Shown here: positions 27,542-37,925 of the stretch, piece after piece
Layout: each line of letters starts with the position of its first letter
How positions within the stretch are numbered: position 1 is the stretch's first letter
Origin: Alkalibacterium sp.
Lineage (GTDB): Bacteria > Bacillota > Bacilli > Lactobacillales > Carnobacteriaceae_A
Assembly: GCA_007692455.1 (NCBI GenBank)
Contig: RECC01000036.1
Span: 62,001 to 126,000, forward strand
Reading direction: 5' to 3'
DNA: 64,000 nucleotides
Made by a program: the position numbers and the translations under genes
Notes under the pieces: generated by a model
Seen by the model: only the letters and a program-made list of their open reading frames with translations
The model's database searches: none
Told to the model about the DNA's origin: nothing

Positions 27542-28663
27542 ATGAAAATATTAGTGACAGGTGGCGGTACAGGAGGACATATTTATCCTGCACTCGCTTT
27601 AATTAAACGAATAAAAGAAACGCATGATGAGGCTGAATTCCTATATGTCGGCACATACAGAGGACTGGAAAGTGAAATCGTTCCAAAACAGTCAATCAAA
27701 TTTGAACCGCTTAAAGTAGAAGGCTTTAAAAGAAAGCTGAATATTGAAGGCATCACCTATAACGTGAAAACGGTCTGGTACTTTATCCAGTCCATTAGAA
27801 AAGCCAAGAAAATTATCAGGAAATTCAATCCTGACGTGGTCATTGGTACGGGTGGTTACGTAAGTGCTCCAGTCTGCTATGCTTCTTCAAAGCTAGGTAT
27901 TCCTACTGTCGTACATGAACAGAACAGTGTAGCAGGTATTACAAACAAATTTCTGGCCAAACATGTTTCCAAAGTCGCTATCTGTTTTGAAGATGCCCGA
28001 TCTCAGTTTAAAGATAATGCAGAAAAAGTGGTATTTACCGGTAATCCCCGTGCTCAGGAAGTGGCTGACCTTAAACCTAATGACAGTTTGAAGCAATTTG
28101 GTCTTGATCCGGAAAAACCGACCATTGTTATCTTTGGGGGTAGCAGGGGTGCAGCTGCCATTAATAATGCAGTTGTTGAAAACTGCAGTGGATTTAATCA
28201 GGCAGCTTACCAGACTCTTTTCATTACCGGTCGAGAGAGTTATGACTCAATCATCAAGGACTGGAGAAAAAAATGTGGAGAAATCGAACAGAACAGTCCA
28301 GTTAAAATTGTCCCGTATGTTGATAATTTACCTGAAGTGTTCGCCTCTGTTTCATTAGTTGTAGCGAGAAGTGGAGCAACCACTCTTGCTGAATTAACAG
28401 CTTTAGGAGTACCAAGCGTTTTAATACCAAGCCCTAATGTCACTGAAGATCATCAGACGCGAAATGCTAAAAGTCTCTCTGACGTAAACGCAGCTGTTCT
28501 TATTAATGAAAATGAGTTGAAGTCTGTGAACTTAATAAACGAAATCAATCGTCTAATGAATGATAGGGAATTGCGTGAACAAATGTCGGAACAGTCTAGA
28601 CAGCTTGGTGTGCCTGATGCTTCTGATAGAATAATTAATCTGATGTCGGATTTACTCACGTAG
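27542..28663 (+). CDS. murG: Undecaprenyldiphospho-muramoylpentapeptide beta-N-acetylglucosaminyltransferase MurG
   Basis: 373 residues. GGGTGGHIYPALAL at the N-terminus, GTGGYVSAPV and the UDP-GlcNAc site RSGATTLAELTALGVPSVLIPSP are intact. It makes lipid II on the inner membrane face. The start is fixed by the family N-terminus and by a stop three codons-plus upstream, yet the only good Shine-Dalgarno (AAGGAG, 27513-27518) is 23 bases away, with a GCAC-CTA-GTGC hairpin (27524-27534) in between. Confidence 0.97.
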   Translation: MKILVTGGGTGGHIYPALALIKRIKETHDEAEFLYVGTYRGLESEIVPKQSIKFEPLKVEGFKRKLNIEGITYNVKTVWYFIQSIRKAKKIIRKFNPDVVIGTGGYVSAPVCYASSKLGIPTVVHEQNSVAGITNKFLAKHVSKVAICFEDARSQFKDNAEKVVFTGNPRAQEVADLKPNDSLKQFGLDPEKPTIVIFGGSRGAAAINNAVVENCSGFNQAAYQTLFITGRESYDSIIKDWRKKCGEIEQNSPVKIVPYVDNLPEVFASVSLVVARSGATTLAELTALGVPSVLIPSPNVTEDHQTRNAKSLSDVNAAVLINENELKSVNLINEINRLMNDRELREQMSEQSRQLGVPDASDRIINLMSDLLT

Positions 28664-28684
28664 CAGAATGTAGGAGAAGTGACT

Positions 28685-29542
28685 ATGTCAAAAAAAGAGG
28701 GGACATCCCAAAAGTCTAAAACTGAAAATCAGACGGTAGTTGACTTGAAAGGGTCGTCCAGTAACAGTTCTTCCAACAGAAAAGTATATCTGAAGTACAC
28801 TTTACTGATGGCTGTCTTTCTCATAGCCCTGTCCCTTTCGTTTTATACAATCAGTCCGTACAGCAAGGTGACTGAAGTCAATGTAGAAGGAACCCGGGAA
28901 GTGTATGATCAGGTTGTCTTTGAGTCAAGTCAGATTAATCCTGGTGATTCCCTAATCGAGACAGTATTCAATAAAAACAGTATCGAAGAGGCTATTGAAG
29001 ATGCAAATGTTCAGGTCAGTGCTGCCGAATTAAAAGTCTCAGGTCTTCAGACAATTACACTGTCTGTCGATGAATACAGCACGGTTGCCTTTTTGCTTGA
29101 AGAAGGCAATTATCGCAAGATTTTAGAAAACGGAAAAATTCTAGAGGAATCATTTCCACGTATAACAGACAACCAGCCTATTCTAATAGGATTTGATCAA
29201 GGTTCAGCTCTAAATAGAATGCTTGTTGAGTATGAAAAGGTCGATGACACAGTGCGTGAAATGATAGCTGAAATTGAGAAGCTTGAGAATGATAGAAACG
29301 AATTGCTCATACGTGTATCTTTGACAGATGGAAATGAAGCACTGGCGAGTATCCCTTCTTTTTCTGAACGGATTAATTATTATCCTCAGATGAGAGAAAC
29401 AGTTGATGGACAGCAGGGACTGTTTGACTTGGAGGCTGGAGCATTCTTTGTGCCATTTGAATCAGAAGAATATATGGATGAATATGAAAATTTTGATTCA
29501 GAAAACGATTATGAAGAAACCGATGAAGATTACAATGATTAA
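28685..29542 (+). CDS. divIB: Cell division protein DivIB/FtsQ
   Basis: 285 residues from ATG 28685 (AGGAGA 7 bases upstream; a GTG at 28679 is too close). Ser/Lys/Asn-rich cytosolic tail (to about 35), one membrane helix (about 38-58), a POTRA domain opening with YSKVTEVNVEGTREV, and a highly acidic Tyr/Glu/Asp tail. Works with FtsL and DivIC at the septum. Ends at a terminator that separates it from ftsA. Confidence 0.9.
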   Translation: MSKKEGTSQKSKTENQTVVDLKGSSSNSSSNRKVYLKYTLLMAVFLIALSLSFYTISPYSKVTEVNVEGTREVYDQVVFESSQINPGDSLIETVFNKNSIEEAIEDANVQVSAAELKVSGLQTITLSVDEYSTVAFLLEEGNYRKILENGKILEESFPRITDNQPILIGFDQGSALNRMLVEYEKVDDTVREMIAEIEKLENDRNELLIRVSLTDGNEALASIPSFSERINYYPQMRETVDGQQGLFDLEAGAFFVPFESEEYMDEYENFDSENDYEETDEDYND

Positions 29543-29554
29543 CAAATTGCAGTA

Positions 29555-29585
29555 AAGTGTGTCTTAAATTAGACATGCTTTTTTT
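29555..29585 (+). terminator. Terminator between divIB and ftsA
   Basis: AAGTGTGTCT (29555-29564) pairs, with two G-U pairs, with AGACATGCTT (29571-29580), then T-run. It separates the wall-precursor half of the cluster from the Z-ring half. Confidence 0.85.
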
Positions 29586-29664
29586 GTTACTCGTTTATAT
29601 TTGCTGATATCTCTATTTGTCACACAAAAGTAATTCAAATAACCTGATAAATCAATAAATACTC

Positions 29665-29694
29665 TTCATTATACTGCTTATTTTATGGTAGAAT
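29665..29694 (+). promoter_or_regulatory. Candidate ftsA-ftsZ promoter
   Basis: Extended -10 TGG-TAGAAT (29686-29694) with a weak -35 TTCATT (29665-29670) at 18 bases, in the 200-base gap after the divIB terminator. Confidence 0.6.
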
Positions 29695-29769
29695 GATTAG
29701 TATCAATAGTTTGAAACGCCTTTATTTTTAAGGGGGTTGAATTATTGAAGAATGGGAGGTTTCAATAAA

Positions 29770-31083
29770 GTGAAAGACGGTATATATTCAAGTTTAGATA
29801 TTGGAACCACTTCAATTAAAGTCATTGTTTCTGAAGTTTTAAATGGAAAAATGAACGTCATTGGAGTTGGAAGTGAAAAATCAAATGGTATTAACAAAGG
29901 TTTAATAATTGATATAGATGAAACAGCTGTTTCAATAAATAAAGCAGTAAAACAGGCAGAAGAAAAAGCCGGTACTAAAATTGATTCTCTGATTGTAGGT
30001 GTTCCGGCAACCAATATTGAAATCAGACCCTTCCATGTGTCTGTGGAAGTTGAAACAGTGTCTCAGGAGATCGATGAGTCATTGCTGGAGAAAATGATTG
30101 GGCAGGTCGAAGCGAAGAAAATTCCTTCAGATAAGACTTTGCTTTCTGTAATGGTCGAAGAATTTATTGTTGACGGGTTTGATGGTATTAAAGATCCGAG
30201 AAAAATGGTCGGCAATGAAGTGGAACTTTATGGAACCCTGTTGTCCGTATCCAGAACTATTCTCCATAATATTAAAAAAAGTGTAAACAATGCAGGTTAT
30301 AATGTGAGCGACTTACTGTTTCAGCCTAAGGCCATGTCAGATTTGATAATGACTGAGGATGAAAGCCGGTTTGGGACGATTCAGATTGACTTGGGTGGAG
30401 GCCAGACGACAGTATCCGCAGTACATGACGAGCAGGTGAAATTCTCTTCAGTTATTCACGAAGGTGGAGAAAATGTAACCAAGGATATATCAGTTGTTTT
30501 AAATACATCTATAAAAAATGCCGAAAAACTGAAAAGGGAAGTCGGCAATGCCTACAGTGAATACTCTTCTGAAAAAGATCAGATTATTACTGTTGATGTA
30601 GTAGGTCAGGAAAGCAGTGTAGAGATTAAAGAATCATACATTGCTGAAATAATTGAAGCTCGTTTAGCACAAATCTTTGAAAAAATAAAAGAGGAACTTG
30701 ATGAAATAGGCGCGCTGGAACTTCCAGGCGGTATTATTTTGACAGGTGGGACTGCAGGGCTTCCGAAAATTGAGGAGTTGGCAGAAGACATCTTTGAAGT
30801 AAATGTAAAAACTTACATACCAGACTTCATGGGCGTTCGTTACCCTTCCTTTACCAATGCTATAGCCCTGGTGTATCATAAAGCCAAAATGGGTGAAATC
30901 GATAAAATTTTGAACCATATGATTTTAAATGGTCATTATGATGAAATAAAAACACAAAGAAAAGCTAAAACAGAACCAGTCAAACCTGCAACCTCGAAAG
31001 ATAACAGTATTCGCGAGAATGAAAGCAATGAAGAAACATTTATGGACAAAATTAAAAATTTCTTTTCAAATTTCTTTGACTAA
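29770..31083 (+). CDS. ftsA: Cell division protein FtsA
   Basis: 437 residues from GTG 29770, nine bases after GGGAGGT (29754-29760). The ATG at 29752 is in frame but its ribosome site is poor and the extra six residues are not typical. Actin-fold motifs [26 protein letters not shown] and [13 protein letters not shown] are present, and the C-terminus [14 protein letters not shown] is the amphipathic membrane-targeting helix. It tethers FtsZ to the membrane. Confidence 0.95.
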   Translation: MKDGIYSSLDIGTTSIKVIVSEVLNGKMNVIGVGSEKSNGINKGLIIDIDETAVSINKAVKQAEEKAGTKIDSLIVGVPATNIEIRPFHVSVEVETVSQEIDESLLEKMIGQVEAKKIPSDKTLLSVMVEEFIVDGFDGIKDPRKMVGNEVELYGTLLSVSRTILHNIKKSVNNAGYNVSDLLFQPKAMSDLIMTEDESRFGTIQIDLGGGQTTVSAVHDEQVKFSSVIHEGGENVTKDISVVLNTSIKNAEKLKREVGNAYSEYSSEKDQIITVDVVGQESSVEIKESYIAEIIEARLAQIFEKIKEELDEIGALELPGGIILTGGTAGLPKIEELAEDIFEVNVKTYIPDFMGVRYPSFTNAIALVYHKAKMGEIDKILNHMILNGHYDEIKTQRKAKTEPVKPATSKDNSIRENESNEETFMDKIKNFFSNFFD

Positions 31084-31112
31084 TATTGAAAAGCTATACA
31101 GGAGGAAAAATA

Positions 31113-32327
31113 ATGGATTTAGGTTTTGATTCTGCAATTTCAAATGGAGCAGTTATAAAAGTAATTGGTGTCGGCGGTGCCGGAGGTAATGCGGTAAATC
31201 GTATGATTGAAGATGACGTACAAGGTGTCGAGTTTATCGTGGCCAATACAGACCTACAGGCACTGGAAATGATGCACGCAGAAACTAAGATACAACTGGG
31301 GCCTAAATTAACTCGCGGACTGGGAGCAGGTGCCAATCCAGAAGTAGGAAGAAAATCAGCTGAAGAAAGTGAAGAAGCCTTAGCTGAGGCATTGACTGGA
31401 GCAGATATGGTATTTGTAACTGCCGGAATGGGTGGCGGAACAGGTACTGGAGCAGCTGGAATCGTTGCTCGCATTGCTAAAGAACAGGGTGCCTTGACAG
31501 TTGGTGTGATTACTAGACCGTTTACCTTTGAAGGGCCGAAAAAAGGACGCTTTGCAGCTGAAGGAATCAGTTCAATGCGTGAACATGTAGATACACTTGT
31601 TACCATTTCAAATAATCGATTACTTGAAATCGTCGACAAGAAAACACCGATGATGGAAGCGTTCAGAGAAGCTGACAATGTTCTGAGACAAGGTGTTCAG
31701 GGTATTTCCGACTTGATTACGAATCCCGGCTATGTCAACCTTGACTTTGCCGATGTGAAAACAGTAATGGAAAACCAGGGTTCTGCCTTAATGGGAATCG
31801 GTACAGCAACAGGTGAAAATAGAACCGCTGAAGCAACTAAAAAAGCCATCTCTTCTCCATTATTAGAAATCTCACTAGATGGAGCAGAAAATGTACTATT
31901 GAACATTACAGGTGGAGCGGACTTGACTCTGTTTGAAGCACAAGATGCATCTGATATTGTTTCAGCTGCAGCAACCAGCGACGTTAACATCATTTTTGGT
32001 ACATCTATCAATGAAGATCTTGGTGATGAAGTTGTCGTAACGGTTATTGCTACAGGGATTGATGCTGAAAAGAAAACTGAAAGAACTGTTCAGCCTAAAA
32101 GACAGCAAAGTAAAGAGAAACCTGCTAAAGCCAACGATAACGATCCATTCGGGAACTGGGATATCCGTAAAGAGCCTAATCTGAGAGATCGCCATAATGC
32201 TGACTTGGATCAGGATGAAAAGGAAAAAACTGAAAACAAGCCAAATAATTTATTTGCCAGAGAAGAATCAGATAGTGTTGAAGAAGAAATGGATACCCCT
32301 CCTTTTTTCAGAAGAAGACGTAAATAA
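31113..32327 (+). CDS. ftsZ: Cell division GTPase FtsZ
   Basis: 404 residues from ATG 31113 behind GGAGG (31101-31105). Tubulin signature GGGTGTGA and the opening [13 protein letters not shown] are intact; T7 loop [11 protein letters not shown]. The variable charged linker (about residues 315-390) leads to the conserved tail [11 protein letters not shown] that binds FtsA, SepF and EzrA. An in-frame TTG upstream (31086) is rejected for lack of a ribosome site. Confidence 0.98.
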   Translation: MDLGFDSAISNGAVIKVIGVGGAGGNAVNRMIEDDVQGVEFIVANTDLQALEMMHAETKIQLGPKLTRGLGAGANPEVGRKSAEESEEALAEALTGADMVFVTAGMGGGTGTGAAGIVARIAKEQGALTVGVITRPFTFEGPKKGRFAAEGISSMREHVDTLVTISNNRLLEIVDKKTPMMEAFREADNVLRQGVQGISDLITNPGYVNLDFADVKTVMENQGSALMGIGTATGENRTAEATKKAISSPLLEISLDGAENVLLNITGGADLTLFEAQDASDIVSAAATSDVNIIFGTSINEDLGDEVVVTVIATGIDAEKKTERTVQPKRQQSKEKPAKANDNDPFGNWDIRKEPNLRDRHNADLDQDEKEKTENKPNNLFAREESDSVEEEMDTPPFFRRRRK

Positions 32328-32351
32328 TAGTTTCCGGAGAGGATGAGTTTG

Positions 32352-32819
32352 GTGAGTATTAAGGAAAAATTGAATGATTACTTTTCGTTAAATGATTCAG
32401 ATAATGATTCTGAAGAAACAACGGTTGAAAAACCTAGAAAAGAGAAAAAGAAACTCGCTAATTCTATGGTTTCCAAGCAGGTTGAATCAACAGAAGTCAG
32501 AAAAGCTCCTCAGCAGAATGTGGTGGCTATTAACCATCAGCAGGGGATGAAGAAACCTAGAATTAAAATCATGGAGCCGCGTTTGTATTCAGATGTTCAG
32601 TCAATAGCTGATATTCTGCTGAACAATCAGTCTGTTATTCTTAATTTTAGAAGAATGGACAAGCATCAGGCCAAGAAGATGATTGATTTTCTAATGGGAA
32701 CTACGTATGCTATTAAAGGAGATATCCAGAGACTTGGGGAAGAAATTTTCATCTGTACTCCCCAGTCTTTTGAAATCGACGGAGACGAATTACAGGCACT
32801 TAAAAATAACGAGTACTAA
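32352..32819 (+). CDS. sepF: Cell division protein SepF
   Basis: 155 residues from GTG 32352, since the family begins with a membrane-binding amphipathic helix of the M-S-x-K-x-K-L type (here MSIKEKLNDYFSL). The ATG at 32343 lies too close to the GGAG site. The C-terminal dimer-forming domain (about 80-150) has VILNFRRMDKHQAKKMIDFLMGTTYAI. It anchors and bundles FtsZ filaments alongside FtsA. Confidence 0.93.
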   Translation: MSIKEKLNDYFSLNDSDNDSEETTVEKPRKEKKKLANSMVSKQVESTEVRKAPQQNVVAINHQQGMKKPRIKIMEPRLYSDVQSIADILLNNQSVILNFRRMDKHQAKKMIDFLMGTTYAIKGDIQRLGEEIFICTPQSFEIDGDELQALKNNEY

Positions 32820-32844
32820 GTAGAATGGAGTTACTGTAAAAATA

Positions 32845-33144
32845 ATGTTAGTTCAAATTTTATCAGCACTGTATAGATTAACCATGCAGGGGCTGCAGAT
32901 TTACCGTATAGCTTTAGTGGTTTATTTCCTTCTGTCATGGATGCCAGGAGGGTATCAGTCCGGTTTGGGACAGTTTTTGATTCGTATCTGTGAACCGTAT
33001 GTCGGTTTCTTTAGAAGGTTTGTGCCACCGATTGGTATGATCAGCCTGGCCGGTTTAGTGGCCCTCTTTTCATTAACCTTTGTCGAGTATGGCATACAAG
33101 CTATTTTTCAGATGCTATTTAATCTTATAATACAGTTTGGATGA
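32845..33144 (+). CDS. ylmG: YggT family membrane protein (YlmG)
   Basis: 99 residues with two hydrophobic segments (about 15-35 and 65-90) joined by the family block SWMPGGYQSGLGQFLIRICEPYVGFFRRFVPPIG. Exact role unknown; in chloroplasts and bacteria it is linked to membrane and division organisation. Standard place between sepF and ylmH, 8 bases before ylmH. Confidence 0.9.
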   Translation: MLVQILSALYRLTMQGLQIYRIALVVYFLLSWMPGGYQSGLGQFLIRICEPYVGFFRRFVPPIGMISLAGLVALFSLTFVEYGIQAIFQMLFNLIIQFG

Positions 33145-33151
33145 GATATCA

Positions 33152-33937
33152 ATGGAGAATTTTTACCAGCATTTTAGAGATGATGAGAAAATATTTATTG
33201 ATCAGCTGCTGGATTGGCTGAGACAAGTTGAAATGCAGTATACTCCGTACCTGACTCCTTTTCTTGATCCAAGAGAACAGTTTATTGTTGAGTCGATAGT
33301 CGGTCAATACGACGAAATCCAGGCAAACAGCTATGGTGGATACGAGGCGGCTGAACGCAAACGCCTCTATCTGTCGCCAAGCTATTTTACACCTGAACAA
33401 AAAGATTATTCAATAAAAATTACTGAAATCAGATACCCAAAGAAATTTGCTGATTTATCTCACGGTAAAATATTGGGAACTCTAATGGGTGCCGGAATCA
33501 ATCGAAACACTATTGGAGACATTATATCAGATGGAGAACGCTGGCAGTTTTTTGTAGATGAAACGATTCAGGACTATCTGTTATCATCAATTGATAAAGT
33601 TGGGAAAATATCCATACAACTGGAAGACGTTCCATATACAGATATCATATTGCCCAAGGATACCTGGGAAGATCAGCAGGAGATTGTTTCCTCCCTGAGG
33701 CTTGATACAGTTCTGGCGAGTACCTTTAATATGTCGAGACAGCGAGCTAAGGAATTGATTTCTTCAAATAAAGTTAAAGTAAACTGGAATGAAACCGATC
33801 GGCCTGATTTAATGCTGGGCATTCACGATGTCATATCTGTAAGAGGATTTGGGAGAATTCGCCTACAGTCGATTGAAGGCAAGACAAAGAAAGAGAAAAT
33901 CCGTCTGTCACTGGGCGTTTTAGACAAAAACAGATAA
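33152..33937 (+). CDS. ylmH: S4-domain RNA-binding protein YlmH
   Basis: 261 residues from ATG 33152 with GGATGAG 6 bases upstream; an in-frame TTG at 33137 overlaps ylmG. The N-terminal part (YTPYLTPFLDPREQFIVESI) is typical of YlmH; the C-terminal S4 domain holds LDTVLASTFNMSRQRAKELISSNKVKVNW. Family members act on stalled 50S-nascent-chain complexes in ribosome rescue. Confidence 0.92.
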   Translation: MENFYQHFRDDEKIFIDQLLDWLRQVEMQYTPYLTPFLDPREQFIVESIVGQYDEIQANSYGGYEAAERKRLYLSPSYFTPEQKDYSIKITEIRYPKKFADLSHGKILGTLMGAGINRNTIGDIISDGERWQFFVDETIQDYLLSSIDKVGKISIQLEDVPYTDIILPKDTWEDQQEIVSSLRLDTVLASTFNMSRQRAKELISSNKVKVNWNETDRPDLMLGIHDVISVRGFGRIRLQSIEGKTKKEKIRLSLGVLDKNR

Positions 33938-33944
33938 TGGTTTC

Positions 33945-33973
33945 TTGAGTTAATTAAAAACATTGATTATACT
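33945..33973 (+). promoter_or_regulatory. divIVA promoter
   Basis: TTGAGT (33945-33950), 17-base spacer, TATACT (33968-33973), in the 77-base gap before divIVA. Confidence 0.85.
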
Positions 33974-34014
33974 ATTACCAACAAGGCTTTAATACTAAAT
34001 GGAGGTGTTCTTCG

Positions 34015-34701
34015 ATGGCATTAACACCATTGGATATACATAATAAAGAATTTCCTGTCAAAATGAGAGGTTACGATCAGGATGAAGTGAATGACTACCT
34101 TGATCAGATTATTAAAGATTATGAAATGTTGTTAAAACAGAAAAAAGCAGCTGAAAAGAAACTAAGTTTTGCAGAAGAGAAACTGGCAAATTACGATCAG
34201 ATGCATGATTCCTTAAACAAATCCATATTAGTCGCACAGGAAGCAGCGGATCGTCTGAAACTGAATGCTGAAAAAGAAGCAGATATGATTGCAAAAGAAG
34301 CCAATGCGCAGGCATCTAACTTGAAGTATGAAGCGGAAAACAATGCAGATGAACTTCTTAAAGATGCGGTTAACAAAGCCAGAAAAATTGAACAGGAAAC
34401 TGAAGAGCTCAGAAAGCAAAGTAGAATTTTCAGACAGCGTCTCCAGCTGATGATTGAGTCCCAGCTGGAACTGGTGAAGAAAGAAGAATGGGATGATATT
34501 TTACAGCCTCCCGCTTCTGAGAAACCTGAAACAGAAACGATAAAAGAAGTGAAAAAAGAGCTGGATCATAAAAACAGTGAGGAAATAGAAGAAATTGAAG
34601 AGAATCTAGAAGTTGAGTCAAATCCTACTGCTGAAGAAGATATGGATCAGGAGTACGAAGAAGGCATGACACCGGCAGTTGAGCTGCCAGAAATTAAATA
34701 A
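34015..34701 (+). CDS. divIVA: Cell division protein DivIVA
   Basis: 228 residues. The N-terminal lipid-binding domain LTPLDIHNKEFPVKMRGYDQDEVNDYLDQI is followed by coiled coil (about 30-155) and a long acidic tail rich in Glu. It senses curved membrane at the septum and poles and recruits MinCD, whose genes are at 62252-63726. ATG 34015 follows GGAGGTG. Confidence 0.96.
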   Translation: MALTPLDIHNKEFPVKMRGYDQDEVNDYLDQIIKDYEMLLKQKKAAEKKLSFAEEKLANYDQMHDSLNKSILVAQEAADRLKLNAEKEADMIAKEANAQASNLKYEAENNADELLKDAVNKARKIEQETEELRKQSRIFRQRLQLMIESQLELVKKEEWDDILQPPASEKPETETIKEVKKELDHKNSEEIEEIEENLEVESNPTAEEDMDQEYEEGMTPAVELPEIK

Positions 34702-34719
34702 GCAAATAATGTTGAAACA

Positions 34720-34930
34720 CTCATGATGAAACCTTTACAGAGAGTCAAGTTTAAGCTGAGAATTGACAAGGGGATATCATGACTTATCATTCAATTAATT
34801 TTGGGCTGAAGTTAAGTAAGCTTGAACGTATATCTGCGTTAAAGATTTAAGGGTAAATGGTGATCTCATCATTTGCCAAAGTAAGGTGGTACCACGAAGA
34901 TTTCGTCCTTTGAGATGAGGTCTTTTTTTT
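34720..34930 (+). promoter_or_regulatory. T-box riboswitch (isoleucine) of ileS
   Basis: Stem I is compact: ATGATGA/TTATCAT base (34723-34729, 34784-34790), CCTT/AAGG and GTCAA/TTGAC (34744-34748, 34763-34767). The specifier loop GGATATCATGAC gives ATC (Ile) at 34776-34778, followed by A. Stem III is GGTAAATG/CATTTGCC. The T-box AAGGTGGTACCACG is at 34883-34896, and the terminator AAGATTTCGTC/GATGAGGTCTT (34897-34924) ends in eight T. Uncharged tRNA(Ile) should stabilise the antiterminator and allow ileS transcription. Confidence 0.95.
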
Positions 34931-34958
34931 ATAAAAAAAATTAGTGAGGGATGACATA

Positions 34959-37733
34959 ATGGAAATAAAAGATACATTAAATTTACTGAAAACCAAATTT
35001 CCTATGCGGGCTAACTTGCCTAATAAGGAACCAGAGAGACAGCAGGAGTGGAAGGAAGCAGATCTTTACAATAAGAGACAGGAACTGAACAATGACAAAC
35101 CTTCATTTGTGCTGCATGATGGTCCCCCATATGCCAATGGGAATATTCACATCGGTCATGCGTTAAACAAAATATCTAAAGATATTATTGTCAGATATAA
35201 ATCCATGACAGGCTACAGAGCACCTTACGTCCCGGGATGGGATACACACGGTCTGCCTATCGAACAGGCACTTACTAATACTGGAGTAGACAGAAAATCA
35301 TTGTCAGTAGCAGAATTCAGAAAAAAATGTGAAGAGTATGCCTGGGAGCAGATTGAAAAACAGCGTACGGACTTCAAACGTCTGGGAGTAGCGGGTGAAT
35401 GGGACAACCCATACGTAACGTTGACTAAAGACTATGAAGCTGAGCAAATCAGAGTGTTCGGTAAGATGGCTGAAAAAGGTCATATTTACCGAGGTTTGAA
35501 ACCTATTTACTGGTCTCCTTCAAGTGAGTCTGCTTTGGCTGAAGCTGAGATTGAGTACCATGATGTACGCTCGCCAAACATTTACGTGGCCTTTACCGTT
35601 AATGACGGAAAATCAGTACTAGATGAGGATACATCATTCATTATCTGGACCACTACACCGTGGACACTGCCAGCGAACCTGGCTATTGCTGTAAAGCCGG
35701 ATTCAACATATTCAGTGTTAGAGGCAGATGGACGTAAGTTTGTTGTTGCAGCGGATTTGGCTGAACAAGTTGCCGAAACCCTTGAATGGACAGATGTAAC
35801 GCTTGTTAAACAAGTTGAAGGGAAAGACATGGAAGGTATGACGGCTCATCATCCTTTCTACGATAGAGATTCATTAATCATTGTTGGGGACCACGTTACA
35901 CTTGAAGACGGTACTGGCTTAGTTCATACTGCCCCAGGTCATGGTGAAGACGACTATATTGTCTGTCAGAAATATGATTTACCTGTTATTTCTCCAGTTG
36001 ATGGGAAAGGCTGTTTTACTGACGAAGCTCCAGGACTTGAAGGAGTATTTTATGATAAAGCCAATAAAACTATTACCGAATGGCTGGAAGAGAAAGATGC
36101 TCTGCTGAAACTCGAATTCTTTACGCACAGCTATCCTCATGACTGGCGTACAAAGAAACCTGTCATATTTAGAGCGACTCCACAATGGTTCGCATCTATT
36201 CATACCTTTAGAGAAGATATATTAAAAGCTATTAAGGAAGTAGACTGGCTTCAGCCGTGGGGTATGCAGCGTATCTATAATATGGTACGTGACCGTGGTG
36301 ACTGGGTCATTTCACGACAGCGTGCATGGGGAGTACCACTGCCTATCTTTTATGCGGAAAATGGGGAGCCGATTGTTACACCAGAGACAACTGAACATGT
36401 TGCCAAGCTGTTCAGCGAACACGGTTCAAATGTCTGGTTTGAAAAAGATGCAAATGAGCTGCTTCCTGAAGGATTTACGCACCCGGCAAGTCCAAATAAT
36501 CAGTTTACTAAAGAAACGGATATCATGGATGTCTGGTTTGATTCCGGCTCATCTCATCACGCGGTACTGCGCACTAGAGAGAATTTAACTTTCCCTGCTG
36601 ATTTGTACCTGGAAGGGTCAGACCAGTACAGAGGATGGTTTAACTCCAGTCTAACGACATCTGTAGCAATCAATGGTGTGCCTCCTTATAAAGCTGTATT
36701 GTCTCAAGGAATGGTTCTTGATGGAGCCGGCAAGAAAATGAGTAAGTCAGTCGGTAACGTAATCGATCCAAATAAAGTCATCAAGCAAATGGGTGCAGAC
36801 TTAATTCGTTTATGGGTGTCGAGTGTGGATACGCAGTCTGATGTCAGAGTCAGCATGGACATTTTGAAGCAGGTATCGGAAGTTTACCGTAAAATCAGAA
36901 ACACTATCCGTTTCCTGATTCAAAATATTGAAGACTTTGATGTAAATTCAGACAGCATCCCCTATGATGAATTACGACCAGTCGATCAGTATTTAATGAA
37001 CCGACTGAATGAGACTAATAAGCGTGTCATTGACGGTTATGAGCGATTTAACTTCTCTGATATATTCAAAGAGATTAATCACTTCTGTACATTGGACGTT
37101 TCGAACTTCTATGCGAACTTCTCAAAAGATGTGTTATACATTGATGCACCTGAAGATTACAGCAGAAGAGCAATGCAGACAGTTTTCTATCATATCGTCA
37201 GAGACCTGACTAAACTGTTGACACCAATTCTTCCGCACTCTGCTGAAGAAATGTGGTCATACCTTCAGGAAGAAGAAGAATATGTTCAGTTAGCAGAATT
37301 CCCTGAGATTCATTCCTATGCAAATGAAGATGAAGTCAAGGATAAATGGAACAGATTCATGAAATTCCGTGACCATGTATTGAAAGCAAATGAAGTTGCG
37401 CGTGAAAACAAAGTAATCGGAAAAGATTTCGAAGCCAAGACAACCGTTTATGCTTCTGATGAAGTCAGAGAGTTACTTGATTCATTAAACAGTGACATCA
37501 GACAAATTCTTATAGCTTCTGAATTTACAGTAAAAGAGTTATCAGAGAAACCTGAAGATGATACGATATTAGATTTCGATACTGTATCAATTAAAGTGGA
37601 GCACATGCCTGGTGAAGTATGTACCCGCTGTCGAATTACGACAGAAGAGTATACAACTTTATCCAATGGCGAAGTCCTGTGCCAGCGTTGTCATGATATC
37701 TGTAAGAAGCACTATCCGGAAGTACTTTCTTAA
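34959..37733 (+). CDS. ileS: Isoleucyl-tRNA synthetase
   Basis: 924 residues from ATG 34959, eight bases after GAGGG; an in-frame GTG at 34944 overlaps that site. HIGH ([10 protein letters not shown]) and KMSKS (KKMSKSVGN) motifs, editing domain [12 protein letters not shown] and a C-terminal zinc-binding region (CTRC...CQRC) place it in the bacterial type 1 group, usually sensitive to mupirocin. Controlled by the upstream T-box. Confidence 0.98.
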   Translation: MEIKDTLNLLKTKFPMRANLPNKEPERQQEWKEADLYNKRQELNNDKPSFVLHDGPPYANGNIHIGHALNKISKDIIVRYKSMTGYRAPYVPGWDTHGLPIEQALTNTGVDRKSLSVAEFRKKCEEYAWEQIEKQRTDFKRLGVAGEWDNPYVTLTKDYEAEQIRVFGKMAEKGHIYRGLKPIYWSPSSESALAEAEIEYHDVRSPNIYVAFTVNDGKSVLDEDTSFIIWTTTPWTLPANLAIAVKPDSTYSVLEADGRKFVVAADLAEQVAETLEWTDVTLVKQVEGKDMEGMTAHHPFYDRDSLIIVGDHVTLEDGTGLVHTAPGHGEDDYIVCQKYDLPVISPVDGKGCFTDEAPGLEGVFYDKANKTITEWLEEKDALLKLEFFTHSYPHDWRTKKPVIFRATPQWFASIHTFREDILKAIKEVDWLQPWGMQRIYNMVRDRGDWVISRQRAWGVPLPIFYAENGEPIVTPETTEHVAKLFSEHGSNVWFEKDANELLPEGFTHPASPNNQFTKETDIMDVWFDSGSSHHAVLRTRENLTFPADLYLEGSDQYRGWFNSSLTTSVAINGVPPYKAVLSQGMVLDGAGKKMSKSVGNVIDPNKVIKQMGADLIRLWVSSVDTQSDVRVSMDILKQVSEVYRKIRNTIRFLIQNIEDFDVNSDSIPYDELRPVDQYLMNRLNETNKRVIDGYERFNFSDIFKEINHFCTLDVSNFYANFSKDVLYIDAPEDYSRRAMQTVFYHIVRDLTKLLTPILPHSAEEMWSYLQEEEEYVQLAEFPEIHSYANEDEVKDKWNRFMKFRDHVLKANEVARENKVIGKDFEAKTTVYASDEVRELLDSLNSDIRQILIASEFTVKELSEKPEDDTILDFDTVSIKVEHMPGEVCTRCRITTEEYTTLSNGEVLCQRCHDICKKHYPEVLS

Positions 37734-37742
37734 GACTTCAAT

Positions 37743-37792
37743 AAAAGAGCCTCACTTTTCCTGGATTATTTCAGTGAAATGTGAGGCTTTTA
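37743..37792 (+). terminator. ileS terminator
   Basis: AAAAG-AG-CCTCAC pairs with GTGAGG-CTTTT across a 20-base AT-rich loop (arms 37743-37755 and 37780-37791). Confidence 0.8.
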
Positions 37793-37812
37793 CTATTTTA
37801 TGATATAGTTGC

Positions 37813-37841
37813 TTGAATTGAAGCGGTTTCTTTTGTATAAT
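37813..37841 (+). promoter_or_regulatory. Promoter of the first cold-shock gene
   Basis: TTGAAT (37813-37818), 17 bases, TATAAT (37836-37841). It would give a leader of about 78 bases, as cold-shock mRNAs commonly have. A TTGACA at 37863 has no good -10. Confidence 0.82.
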
Positions 37842-37925
37842 TTGAATTGTAATAGATAGTGCTTGACATAAATAGTTTGAGTGTTTAATTCTGTTACGAG
37901 TCTAATTTTTAGGAGGAACAGATCA

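Noticed and set aside
29752-29769. ATG start for ftsA at 29752
   Set aside because: GGGAGGT overlaps it and is ideally placed for the GTG at 29770; the FtsA family N-terminus fits the latter.
31094-31678. 194-codon open frame on the minus strand across ftsZ
   Set aside because: It is antisense to a clear ftsZ and is rich in Ser/Pro/Ala in the way of a complementary-frame artefact, with no ribosome site.
37863-37891. TTGACA at 37863 as main promoter of the first cold-shock gene
   Set aside because: No good -10 at 16-18 bases (TAATTC at best), while TTGAAT-17-TATAAT at 37813-37841 is far better.
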